Shown: one piece after another, positions 1 through 7,440 of the stretch
Layout of the letters: the number at the start of each line of letters is the position of its first letter
How positions within the stretch are numbered: the stretch's first letter is position 1
Origin: RYN-230 sp963713815
GTDB taxonomy: Bacteria > Actinomycetota > Actinomycetes > Streptosporangiales > Streptosporangiaceae
Direction: 5' to 3'
NCBI GenBank assembly: GCA_963713815.1
Contig: CAVQNH010000006.1
Location: forward strand, 62,001-126,000
Length of the DNA stretch: 64,000 nt
Notes under the pieces: model-generated
What the model was told of the DNA's origin: nothing
Seen by the model: the letters and a program-made list of their open reading frames with translations, nothing else
Databases searched by the model: none
Position numbers and translations under genes: made by a program

Positions 1-1
1 G

Positions 2-991
2 CGGGCCTTCCGGAACCGGCAGATCTCCCGCCGGATCGGCGTGGCCGCGCTGGCCGCCGAGAGCGTGCTGGTGGCGCTGGCGTATGCGGCGCTCGGCCCG
101 CCAGCCGGCAGCCTGCTGATCTACGTGGGCGTGATGGCGGTATTCCTGCTGCCCACCCGCGCGGGCTGGGCCGTGGTGAGCGTGTTCGTCGCGGTCTCGC
201 TGATCGTCCCGTGGGCGAATGGCTGGACGGTCGACGGAACCATGGCGTTCCAGATCTTCGTCTCGGCCCTGGCCGCGTGGGGCGTGAGCCATGTGATCCA
301 GCGGAACGCGCAGCTGGTCGAGGCCCGGAACGAGATCACCCGGCTGGCCCTGGCCGAGCAGCGCAACCAGTTCAGCCGGGACATGCACGACATCCTCGGC
401 CACTCGCTGACGGTGGTGGCGGTCAAGGCGGAGCTGGCCGGGCGGCTCACCAGCCTGGATCCGGAGCGGGCCGGGATCGAGATCGCGGACGTGGAACGGA
501 TCGCCCGGCAGGCGCTGGCCGATGTCCGGGCCGCCGCGGCCGGGTACCGCGAGGTCACCCTGGCCGGGGAACTGGCCAGTGCCCGGACCGCGCTGGCGGC
601 CGCCGGCATCGAGGCGGACCTGCCCGATCATGACCTCAGCGGCATCCCGCGGCCCCGGCAGGAGCTCTTCGGCTGGGCGGTCCGCGAAGGCGTCACCAAC
701 GTGGTGCGCCACAGCGGTGCCACCGGCTGCCGGATCCGGGTCACCCCCAGCGAGGTCGAGATCAGCGACAACGGCTGCGGGCCGCCCGCCCCGGCCGACG
801 GCACGGCTCACGGGCCTGGCGAGTGCGACGCCTGGCTCGCACATCAGCTGGACACCGTGGCCGGCGGGTGCGGGCCGGCCAGCGGGCACGGCCTGGCCGG
901 GCTGCGGGAACGGGCCGCCGGCTCCGGGGCCAGGGTCACCGTCGGCCGCCCCGCCGGGGGCGGGTTCGCACTGCGGGTCCGCATGTCATGA
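2..991 (+). CDS. Sensor histidine kinase, DesK/NarX type (5' end outside window)
   Basis: Membrane sensor kinase of the HisKA_3 family that would phosphorylate the response regulator encoded just downstream. The frame is open from base 2 with no convincing start, so the N-terminus lies upstream; the GTG at 41 is internal to a hydrophobic region. Several transmembrane segments come first, then a coiled linker, the phospho-acceptor box (RDMHDILGHSLT, His at about 387-389) and a HATPase_c domain with the N box (NVVRHS) and a G box (GHGLAGLRERA). A Gly/Cys-containing insertion separates the ATPase motifs. The kinase class is clear; its signal is unknown. Confidence 0.88.
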   Translation, partial: RAFRNRQISRRIGVAALAAESVLVALAYAALGPPAGSLLIYVGVMAVFLLPTRAGWAVVSVFVAVSLIVPWANGWTVDGTMAFQIFVSALAAWGVSHVIQRNAQLVEARNEITRLALAEQRNQFSRDMHDILGHSLTVVAVKAELAGRLTSLDPERAGIEIADVERIARQALADVRAAAAGYREVTLAGELASARTALAAAGIEADLPDHDLSGIPRPRQELFGWAVREGVTNVVRHSGATGCRIRVTPSEVEISDNGCGPPAPADGTAHGPGECDAWLAHQLDTVAGGCGPASGHGLAGLRERAAGSGARVTVGRPAGGGFALRVRMS

Positions 992-1002
992 TCACCCTGT
1001 GA

Positions 1003-1080
1003 GCGTGACCCAGACCGGCGAGCGAGCCTGGGCCGTCAGGCCCAGGCGAGCGGTCGGTGCGGGGTTCTTCTGGGTCACGC
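1003..1080. repeat. Nested perfect inverted repeats between kinase and regulator genes
   Basis: The 108-base gap between the kinase stop and the regulator start holds an outer pair of perfect 12-base arms (1003-1014 and 1069-1080, GCGTGACCCAGA and its complement). Inside it is an inner hairpin of 9-base arms with a 4-base loop (1026-1034 and 1039-1047). Transcribed, it could form a large stem. There is no T-run, so it is not a classical intrinsic terminator. It could modulate read-through from kinase to regulator or be a protein-binding palindrome. The repeats are seen directly; any function is inference. Confidence 0.75.
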
Positions 1081-1099
1081 GAACTCCTGGGCTAGCGTC

Positions 1100-1723
1100 G
1101 TGACCACCCCTATCCGGCTGCTGCTCGCCGATGACCAGGCCCTGGTCCGAGGTGCGCTGGCCGCGCTGCTCGCCCTGGAGCCCGACCTGGAGGTGGTGGC
1201 CGAGGTCGGCCGCGGGGACGAGGTGGTGGCCGAGGCCCGCCGCGCCCGGCCCGACGTGGCCCTGCTGGACGTCGAGATGCCCGGCCTGGACGGCATCAGC
1301 GCCACCCAGGAGCTCCGGGCGGCGCTGCCGTCGTGCCGCGTGCTAGTGGTGACCACGTTCGGCCGCCCCGGTTACCTGCGCCGGGCGATGGCCGCCGGGG
1401 CCAGCGGATTCGTGGTCAAGGACACGCCAGCCCGCCAGCTGGCCGACGCGGTCCGCCGGGTGGCCTCCGGACTGCGGGTGGTCGATCCCACCCTGGCCGC
1501 GGAGACCCTCGCGGCCGGGGACAGCCCGCTGACCCCCCGGGAGACCGACGTGCTGCGCACGGCCCGGGACGGGGGGACGGTGGCGGACATCGCCGCGGCC
1601 CTCCACCTGTCCGAGGGGACGGTGCGCAATCACTTGTCGGCCGCGATCGGCAAGACCGGGGCCCGTACCCGCGCCGAGGCCGTCCGCCTGGCCAGCGCGA
1701 ACGGCTGGCTCCTCGGCAGCTGA
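1100..1723 (+). CDS. NarL/FixJ-family response regulator
   Basis: Two-component response regulator of 207 residues starting at GTG. The receiver domain (about 1-120) has the acidic pair D11/D12, phospho-acceptor D57 in LLDVEMPG and the conserved Lys in FVVKD. A LuxR-type helix-turn-helix follows (about 140-200, LTPRETDVLRTARDG, then LSEGTVRNHLSAAIGKTGARTR). It lies directly downstream of the kinase ending at 991 and is probably its partner. The related DesR/LiaR-type regulators bind DNA as dimers after phosphorylation. Targets cannot be read from the sequence. Confidence 0.93.
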   Translation: MTTPIRLLLADDQALVRGALAALLALEPDLEVVAEVGRGDEVVAEARRARPDVALLDVEMPGLDGISATQELRAALPSCRVLVVTTFGRPGYLRRAMAAGASGFVVKDTPARQLADAVRRVASGLRVVDPTLAAETLAAGDSPLTPRETDVLRTARDGGTVADIAAALHLSEGTVRNHLSAAIGKTGARTRAEAVRLASANGWLLGS

Positions 1724-1734
1724 CCCTGGGTGTC

Positions 1735-2607
1735 CTACGGCCGCCGGGCTAGCCAGACAGTCCTCGTGGTGCGGACGGTGAGGTCGTCGCGCCGCGGGAT
1801 GCTGGCCGGGTCGTCCGGGTCGAGCAGGGTGTCGAGCGCGGCCAGGTCGTCGGCGCTGATCCGGCCGTCGATCGCGGACCGGAGGCGCTGGAGGGACAGC
1901 AGGGCGTATCGGCTGGCCGGGGCCGGGAGCGGGGGCTCCAGGTCGATGGCGAAGGTCCGCTCCGCCTCGACGGCGAAGCCCGCCTTCGCCAGGCGGGGGC
2001 CCCAGTCCGAGCCCAGGTGCGGCATCTCCTCGCCTCTCGCGTCGTCCTGGGCCGCGTGGCAGCGCTCCTCCAGCCCAGGGCGGCCGATGCCGGGATCGTC
2101 GGGCAGGAACCGGGGGAAGGAGTCCATCTCGGCTACTGCCAGCAGGCCACCTGGCTCAAGCGCGGCCAGGATCTGGGCCAGGACGCGATCCGGATCAGCC
2201 ATGTGGTGCATGGAATTCGACGCCCACACCAGGCCCACCGGGCCGGTGTCCGGCCAGCCCGCATCCAGGTCGGCCTGGACCGCGTGGACCCGGCTGGTTA
2301 GGTCCAGCTCACGAGCCTGGTTCCGGAGATGGTCCAGCATGGGCGCGGACGCGTCGACGGCGGTCACCTCCGCCCCGGGGAAGCGCCGCAGGAGTGCGAG
2401 GCTGCCGGTGCCGGTACCGCAGCCCAGGTCCAGGATCCGGCGGGGAGGCTGACCAGCAGCCAGCCCGCCGACCCAGCCGATCACGGAGCTCAGGTAGTCG
2501 TGCAGCACCTCGGCGTCGAGGTCCAGGAGTTCGGCCAGGACCGCCTCGGCAGGCTCGTCCCCGTCGTGCTGGTGGTCGTGACGATCATGGGCGTGATGGT
2601 TTTCCAT
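1735..2607 (-). CDS. Class I SAM-dependent methyltransferase
   Basis: Protein of 290 residues with a His/Asp-rich N-terminus (MENHHAHDRHDHQHDGDE) and a Rossmann methyltransferase core. Motif I is LDLGCGTGTGSLALL near residue 60, the acidic ribose-binding residue is in VTAVDAS, and the post-motif HHMADPDRVL region and EPGGLLAVAEM are typical of Methyltransf_25/UbiE-like enzymes acting on small molecules. The substrate is unknown. It is transcribed divergently from the XRE-cupin gene, sharing a 47-base spacer, which suggests that regulator could control it. The His-rich head might bind metal, but this is only a composition argument. Confidence 0.85.
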   Translation of the reverse strand: MENHHAHDRHDHQHDGDEPAEAVLAELLDLDAEVLHDYLSSVIGWVGGLAAGQPPRRILDLGCGTGTGSLALLRRFPGAEVTAVDASAPMLDHLRNQARELDLTSRVHAVQADLDAGWPDTGPVGLVWASNSMHHMADPDRVLAQILAALEPGGLLAVAEMDSFPRFLPDDPGIGRPGLEERCHAAQDDARGEEMPHLGSDWGPRLAKAGFAVEAERTFAIDLEPPLPAPASRYALLSLQRLRSAIDGRISADDLAALDTLLDPDDPASIPRRDDLTVRTTRTVWLARRP

Positions 2608-2635
2608 GCCTCCACGCTACGGGCAGTTTGCGCTA

Positions 2636-2666
2636 TTGACATAGAGTCTTGCCTATGACGCAAGAC
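2636..2666 (+). promoter_or_regulatory. Candidate -35 box and inverted-repeat operator overlapping XRE-cupin start
   Basis: A consensus TTGACA hexamer lies at 2636-2641. It is followed by a 7-base inverted repeat (GTCTTGC at 2646-2652, GCAAGAC at 2660-2666) that straddles the ATG at 2655. The position, in the short divergent spacer and over the start codon, is what an autorepressor operator would look like. The repeat is seen; binding by the encoded regulator is inference. Confidence 0.45.
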
Positions 2667-3233
2667 AGCGAGCTCGACGGCCTGGTCCGCCAGCGGATCA
2701 GGGGGCTGCGGGCCGCGCGGGGCTGGTCGCTGGATGACCTGGCCGCCCGCTGCTACCTGAGCCCCTCCACCCTGAGCCGGATCGAGACGGGCCACCGGCG
2801 GATCGCCCTCGACCAGCTGGCCCCGATCGCCCGCGCCCTGGGGACCACCCTCGACCAGCTGGTGGAGTCCGCCGATGACGACGACGTGGTGATCAGGCCG
2901 CAGCGCGATGAGGTGCGGGGGGTGACCACCTGGATGCTGACCCGCGAATCGGGGCCGCACGGCGTCAGCGTGGCCAAGATGCGCATCACCAGGCCGGTTC
3001 CCCGCGGCGGCGCCGGCGAACTCGGAGTCCATCCCGGCAAGGACTGGTTCACGGTCCTGTCCGGGACGGTCGTGCTGCGGCTGGGGGAGCGGGCCATCGT
3101 GGTCGAGGCCGGGCAGGCGGCGGAGTTCTCGACCATGATTCCGCACGCCGTCGGGGCCCGCGGCGGCCCCGCGGAGATCCTGTGCCTGCTCGACCACGAC
3201 GGGCAGCGCACGCATCTCCATCCGTCCCCGTGA
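2655..3233 (+). CDS. XRE-family transcriptional regulator with C-terminal cupin
   Basis: A regulator of about 192 residues with an N-terminal Xre/Cro helix-turn-helix (about 8-62, RGLRAARGWSLDDLAARCY, then LSPSTLSRIETGHRRIALDQL). The C-terminal cupin barrel (about 105-180) shows HPGKDWFTVLSGTVVLRLGE and the second motif IPHAVGA. This MerR-unlike HTH-cupin architecture is common for regulators that sense small metabolites. A TTG at 2649 would add two residues, but the ATG at 2655 is preferred. It faces away from the methyltransferase gene. Confidence 0.88.
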   Translation: MTQDSELDGLVRQRIRGLRAARGWSLDDLAARCYLSPSTLSRIETGHRRIALDQLAPIARALGTTLDQLVESADDDDVVIRPQRDEVRGVTTWMLTRESGPHGVSVAKMRITRPVPRGGAGELGVHPGKDWFTVLSGTVVLRLGERAIVVEAGQAAEFSTMIPHAVGARGGPAEILCLLDHDGQRTHLHPSP

Positions 3234-3273
3234 CCCGGCCGCTGGTACCGCGCTGCCGCATGATGGCCCCCGG

Positions 3274-3963
3274 TTAGCCGAGGGCCAGCCACCCGACGCC
3301 GGCGGACTGCACGAGTTCGGTCTCCGCTGGCGTGAGCGGGCGGCGGCCGGTGAGCCCGGCGATCAGCGTGACGCGGTCCCAGCCGGTTCCGGCGCGCAGC
3401 CAGGCCGCGGCCGCGGCGGGCAGCAGAAGATCCTCGGTGACCTCCGCCGCCGGGGCGGTCATCCACGGCGCGCAGTCCAGGCCGGCGGCCAGGTCCAGGC
3501 CGTGCACGGCGAGTTCCAGGATCCGGGTGCGGAGGAACTCCACGAGCAGCATGCGGTCACCGTGGCGGGTCAGGACCACCCGCCCCGGCGGCGCGGCCCG
3601 CAGCGCCACCCAGGCTCGCTGGCGGGCCTCATCGAAGTCGCGCGCCCGGGCCGCCGCGCCGGCCAGGTCCGCGGCCCCGCGCTGGGCGGACCGGATCCGC
3701 TCGTCGTTGGTGCCGGCCGAGAACCGCTGATCCCCCCGGTAGTAGCCGGCCGCGGTCACCAGGCCGGTCCCTGCCGGGTCCGGCGCGTCGAGCATGCCGG
3801 GCAGCCGCCCCATCGTCATCCGCACGTGGTACACCAGATCCGCGACGGTCCAGGGATCACACGGCGTGGGCTGGGTGAAGGCAGCGTCATCCAGACCGGC
3901 GACCACCTCCGACAGCCGCCGCGACTCAGCTCCGAATGCCTCACGGATCATGTCCGGCTCCAT
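3274..3963 (-). CDS. Maleylpyruvate isomerase-family (DinB fold) mycothiol-dependent protein
   Basis: About 229 residues starting at the ATG at 3963 (a GTG at 3981 is possible but no ribosome site favours it). The N-terminal DinB-like four-helix bundle carries the family signature CDPWTVADLVYHV with a metal-binding His and a later TRHGDRMLLVEFLRTRILELAVHGLDL segment that supplies further metal ligands. Members use mycothiol, which is specific to actinobacteria. The substrate cannot be told: many paralogues have nothing to do with maleylpyruvate. It lies tail to tail with the XRE-cupin gene and 42 bases beyond the TetR gene stop. Confidence 0.8.
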   Translation of the reverse strand: MEPDMIREAFGAESRRLSEVVAGLDDAAFTQPTPCDPWTVADLVYHVRMTMGRLPGMLDAPDPAGTGLVTAAGYYRGDQRFSAGTNDERIRSAQRGAADLAGAAARARDFDEARQRAWVALRAAPPGRVVLTRHGDRMLLVEFLRTRILELAVHGLDLAAGLDCAPWMTAPAAEVTEDLLLPAAAAAWLRAGTGWDRVTLIAGLTGRRPLTPAETELVQSAGVGWLALG

Positions 3964-4005
3964 GCCCGGAAGCCTAAGCACCGGGCAGAACGTAACCGCC
4001 GGTGG

Positions 4006-4572
4006 TTACTTGCCCGCGGTCACCGCTTTCAGCTCGTCCACCGCCTCCCGGATGTATTGCGGCAGGTCCTGCTGGTCGCTCAGGGAGATCCAGCGTTCGA
4101 AAGCGATCTTGAACACGGCGATGCCTGCTTCGGCGGTCAGGCTGGCGGCCGGGTCCGGGACACCGTGCTCGCGGAGCGCCGCGGCGATGGCCGAGGCGAG
4201 CGAGGCTAGCTTGATCAGCTCGCGTTCCTGGAGTTCCGGGTTCGCGGCGATGACGACCTGGCGCTGCCGGGGCCGGTCGCCGCCCTCCTGGATGGCGGCT
4301 CCGGCGGCCTCGAGGGCCTCGGCTACCGCGTCGATCGGCGCCGCGGAATCCAGCGCGCCGCCGAGGGTGCGCACGATGAGCTCCTCCAGCAACCTGGAGC
4401 CCGCGAACAGGACCTCGCGCTTGTCGGCGTAATGCCGGAAGAACGTCCGCTGCGTCAGTCCTGCCCGCCTGGCGATCTCCGTCACGGTGGTCTGCTCGAA
4501 CCCGCGCTCGATGTAGAGCTCCATAGCCGCCCGCTCGAGCCGGCCGCGCGCGTTCGGTTCCCATCGACCCAT
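4006..4572 (-). CDS. TetR/AcrR-family transcriptional regulator
   Basis: 188 residues from the ATG at 4572 (MGRWEPNARGRL); an upstream in-frame start at 4605 adds only an unlikely extension. The N-terminal TetR helix-turn-helix spans about residues 8-55 (AAMELYIERGFEQTTVTEIARRAGLTQ is interrupted here to its core VTEIARRAGLTQRTFFRHYADKRE). The C-terminal helical domain would bind a ligand. Immediately behind its promoter side lies the remnant of an FtsX-type ABC permease (4681-4797), suggesting the regulator once sat beside an exporter operon that has been deleted. Confidence 0.9.
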   Translation of the reverse strand: MGRWEPNARGRLERAAMELYIERGFEQTTVTEIARRAGLTQRTFFRHYADKREVLFAGSRLLEELIVRTLGGALDSAAPIDAVAEALEAAGAAIQEGGDRPRQRQVVIAANPELQERELIKLASLASAIAAALREHGVPDPAASLTAEAGIAVFKIAFERWISLSDQQDLPQYIREAVDELKAVTAGK

Positions 4573-4680
4573 GTCCTGATCATAGGCGATGACAGCAGCT
4601 GACATCGAGGTCCCTGGCCTGCGCTCCGCCGCAGGGGCCCTGAAGATGCCTGACGGCCGCCTCAGCCGTACGCTCGCGAG

Positions 4681-4797
4681 GGCGCGCAGCTGGTTGTGAC
4701 GGCGATCTCGGGCGGCGCCGCAGGGGTGCTTGCGGCCATCCGCCCGTCGCGCCGGGCGGCGCTGCTACCCGTGCTGCGTGCGATCGTCGCCGAGTGA
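4681..4797 (+). pseudogene. Remnant: C-terminus of an FtsX/MacB-type ABC permease
   Basis: A plus-strand frame ending with TGA at 4795-4797 reads GAQLVVTAISGGAAGVLAAI followed by RPSRRAALLPVLRAIVAE. This is the hallmark last transmembrane segment and tail of FtsX-like permeases (GxLAAxxPARRAAxxxVLxAI). The frame is closed upstream by a stop near 4651 and no further permease sequence is visible, so only the last 38 or so codons remain. The last 33 bases overlap the MerR gene on the other strand. It is a deletion relic, not an expressed gene. Similarity is recognised by eye. Confidence 0.7.
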
Positions 4798-5337
4798 GGC
4801 CGGCTCGCCCCGGTCATGATCACGGGAATCCTGCCCAGGGGCGTCCTGCTGCCCAGGGCCCGGTTCCGGGCCGCTGGCCAGCAGGTCGCGGCACTTGCGG
4901 ATGCGGAAGTCCAGGTCGTTCAGGAAGCCCTCCAGCGCGGCCTTCTTCGCCTTGACGGTGTCGCGCAGGCTCTCCTGCAGGGAGAGGCACTCGCGGGTCA
5001 GCCGGCGGCGGTCCTCGTCGCTGGTCCGCTCGTCGTGGTAGCTGAGCCGGATCTGCGCGAGCCGGTCCTCGTTGCGGAGCACCACGGCGATCTCGTCCAG
5101 GTTGAGGCCGAGCAGGGTCTGCAGCTCGCGGATGCGGGCCACCCGGGCCAGGTCCTCCTCGGAGTAGCGGCGCAGCCCGCCCGGCGTGCAGGCCGGGACG
5201 AGCAGGCCCAGCTGCTGGTAGTAACGCAGCGCCCGCTCGGACACCCCGGCCCGCTCCGCCGCGGCGCCGATGCCGAGCAGGGGCTCACCCGCCGCCGGGG
5301 GTGACCCGGCGGCGGGTGCGGTGGGCCGGGGCGCCAC
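4765..5337 (-). CDS. MerR-family transcriptional regulator
   Basis: 190 residues from a GTG start. After a Pro/Ala-rich leader the winged helix-turn-helix is at about 20-90 (LGIGAAAERAGVSERALRYY, GLRRYSEEDLARVARIRELQTLLGLNLDEI). A long dimerisation helix and a charged C-terminal tail (GPEPGPGQQDAPGQD...) follow. No metal-binding Cys pattern is present, so a drug- or redox-type effector is more likely than a metal. It is 24 bases downstream of the DHA2 exporter gene on the same strand, and is the natural regulator of that operon. Confidence 0.9.
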   Translation of the reverse strand: MAPRPTAPAAGSPPAAGEPLLGIGAAAERAGVSERALRYYQQLGLLVPACTPGGLRRYSEEDLARVARIRELQTLLGLNLDEIAVVLRNEDRLAQIRLSYHDERTSDEDRRRLTRECLSLQESLRDTVKAKKAALEGFLNDLDFRIRKCRDLLASGPEPGPGQQDAPGQDSRDHDRGEPASLGDDRTQHG

Positions 5338-5361
5338 GCTGCGCCGTCGTGCCCATCCCGC

Positions 5362-7251
5362 TCAGCTGCTTCCCGGGGAATCGGATCCGCGGTCCGCCCC
5401 GACCCCGCCGGACTGCTCGGCGGTGGCCAGATGACCGTTACCGTTCCCGTTGGCCGGGAGATCGGCGTCTGAGGACGCGACCGGCTCGACGAAGCCGGTG
5501 ATCCCGCCGATCTCGGCGGCCCCGTCGGCCAGCTCGTCGCTCAGCGGCTCGGTCCCGTCCAGGTAACGCTTGCCCCGGAACGCGGAGGCGACGATGGCCA
5601 CGACCGTGGCGATGGCGGCGAAGGTGAAGGCCAGGTGCAGGCCGTCGGCGAAGGGCTGCTCGATCAGCTTGGGGAAGAACGAGCGGCCGGTCACGTACGC
5701 CAGCTGGTGGGGGCTCAGGTGGTTCAGCGCCCCGGTCGGGCCGAGCAGTTCCTTGATCGGGTTATAGCCGAGGAACGCCGAGAACAGGCTCCCGATCGGC
5801 GGCTCGTTCGCGACCAGGTGCGCGGCCGAGGGGGCTACCCCCGCGTTGACCAGCCCCCGGTACAGGGAAGCCGGCAGGTGGTCGGCCAGGCCCAGCGTGA
5901 CGATGGTGAAGAACAGGCCCATGGACAGCACCGTGGCCGAGTTCTGGAACGTGTTCAGCATCCCGGCGCCCGCGCCGCGCTGGTCGGGGGGCAGGCTGTT
6001 CATGACCGCGGCCTGGTTGGGCGAGAAGAACAGGCCCATGCCCACCGAGAACATGAAGATCAGCAGCGCGAACCAGATGTAGCTGAAGTTGATCGGCAGC
6101 AGTTCCAGGAGCAGGAACGAGGCGCCGGACACGATCAGGCCGGCCGTGGCGAACAGCCGGGCCCCGTAGCGGTCCGACAGCGCCCCGGCCAGCGGGCCGA
6201 CGATGAGGAACCCGATCGTGAGGGGAACCATGGCGATGCCGGCCCACAGCGGGGTCTGGTTGAAGCCGAAGCCGTGCTGCGGCAGCCAGATGCCCTGCAG
6301 CCAGATGATCAGCATGAACTGGATGCCGCCGCGGCCGAGGGCGGCGAGCAGGCCCGCGATGTTGCCGGCGGTGAAGGCGCGGATCTTGAACAGGTCCAGC
6401 CGGAACATCGGCTGCGCCACCCTGGTCTCCACCCAGCCGAACAGGATGAGGATGGCGATCCCGCCGAAGATGCCGGCCAGCACCCAGGGGTTGGTCCACC
6501 CGGTGGGGTGCCCGCCGTAGGGGAGCAGGGAGTACACGATGCCGGTGAGCAGCGCGACCAGGCCGATGGCGAACAGCGCGTTGCCCAGCCAGTCGATCTT
6601 GGCCGGGATGCGGATCCCGTTGTCGCGGAGCTTGAGGTAGGCCCAGACCGTGCCGAACAGGCCGAACGGGACCGAGACCAGGAAGACGAGCCGCCACTCG
6701 ATGGGGGCGAGCACTCCGCCCAGGATCAGGCCGAGGAACGAGCCGCCGATCGCGGCGATGCCGTTGATGCCCATCGCCTTGCCCCGCTCGTTCTGCGGGA
6801 ACGCGTCAGTGAGGATCGCGGTCGAGTTGGCGAACAGGAACGCGCCGCCGACCCCCTGGAACACGCGCATGATGATGATCCACAACGCTCCCTTCGTCCC
6901 GGTGAGCCAGGTCACCGAGAGCAGGATCGAGAAGAGCGTGAAGATGGCGAAGCCCAGGTTGTACATCTTGACCCGGCCGTAGATATCCCCGACCCGGCCC
7001 AGGCTGACCACCAGTACCGCGGTGACCAGGGTGAAGCCCATGAACACCCAGAGGAAGTACGAGGTGTTCCCCGGGACCAGCGGGTTGAGCTGGATGCCCC
7101 GGAACAGGGCGGGCAGCGAGATCAACAAGATCGACTGGTTGATCGTGACCATCAAGATCCCGAGCGTGGTGTTCGACAGCGCGATCCACTTGTAGTGGAC
7201 GCCCCGCTCGTCTACGGCTGAGGGCGCGGGCGCTTGTCCTGCCACCGGCAT
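5362..7251 (-). CDS. MFS transporter, DHA2 (14-TM) family
   Basis: 629 residues if started at the ATG at 7251, which has a strong ribosome site AAGGAG five bases upstream; the frame stays open to 7374 but that extension has no such site. The protein has DHA2 drug/proton antiporter features: VSLGRVGDIYGRVKMYNLGF (motif A), the GxxxGPxxGG-like segment GGSFLGLILGGVLAPIEWR (motif C), and 14 predicted membrane helices. An extracellular loop insertion precedes the last helix (about 490-560) and a polar Gly/Asn-rich cytoplasmic tail ends it. It forms an operon with the MerR gene and probably exports a lipophilic compound. Confidence 0.9.
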   Translation of the reverse strand: MPVAGQAPAPSAVDERGVHYKWIALSNTTLGILMVTINQSILLISLPALFRGIQLNPLVPGNTSYFLWVFMGFTLVTAVLVVSLGRVGDIYGRVKMYNLGFAIFTLFSILLSVTWLTGTKGALWIIIMRVFQGVGGAFLFANSTAILTDAFPQNERGKAMGINGIAAIGGSFLGLILGGVLAPIEWRLVFLVSVPFGLFGTVWAYLKLRDNGIRIPAKIDWLGNALFAIGLVALLTGIVYSLLPYGGHPTGWTNPWVLAGIFGGIAILILFGWVETRVAQPMFRLDLFKIRAFTAGNIAGLLAALGRGGIQFMLIIWLQGIWLPQHGFGFNQTPLWAGIAMVPLTIGFLIVGPLAGALSDRYGARLFATAGLIVSGASFLLLELLPINFSYIWFALLIFMFSVGMGLFFSPNQAAVMNSLPPDQRGAGAGMLNTFQNSATVLSMGLFFTIVTLGLADHLPASLYRGLVNAGVAPSAAHLVANEPPIGSLFSAFLGYNPIKELLGPTGALNHLSPHQLAYVTGRSFFPKLIEQPFADGLHLAFTFAAIATVVAIVASAFRGKRYLDGTEPLSDELADGAAEIGGITGFVEPVASSDADLPANGNGNGHLATAEQSGGVGADRGSDSPGSS

Positions 7252-7351
7252 TAAGTCTCCTTGCAAGGCGAGGTGCGCGTAGGTGTTCTGGGGTGCTGAG
7301 CCGGCGGGCTGGAATCCCTGAATTACTGCTGAGGCCCCGGCGTCTTCGACC

Positions 7352-7388
7352 ATCATACCGAGCCTTGACGTCAACGTCAGAGTCAGGG
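7352..7388 (-). promoter_or_regulatory. Candidate MerR-type promoter/operator for the exporter-MerR operon
   Basis: Read on the minus strand, an imperfect dyad CCCTGAC...GTCAAGG (7382-7388 and 7363-7369) is followed by a TATGAT -10 box (7352-7357), about 100 bases upstream of the exporter start codon. A dyad placed between -35 and -10 elements is the usual MerR-family arrangement. The internal TGACGTCA octamer is itself a palindrome. The exact -35 is ambiguous because several TGAC hexamers overlap. Confidence 0.5.
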
Positions 7389-7440
7389 CCTCGGCGGACC
7401 CGGCGACCGGGCGCGGCGGGTCCGGTTTCGGCGGGTCCGG

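Noticed and set aside
5635..7221. Plus-strand open frame of 528 codons opposite the DHA2 exporter
   Set aside because: Arg/Gln/Asp/Glu-rich shadow of a hydrophobic gene; no ribosome site or similarity.
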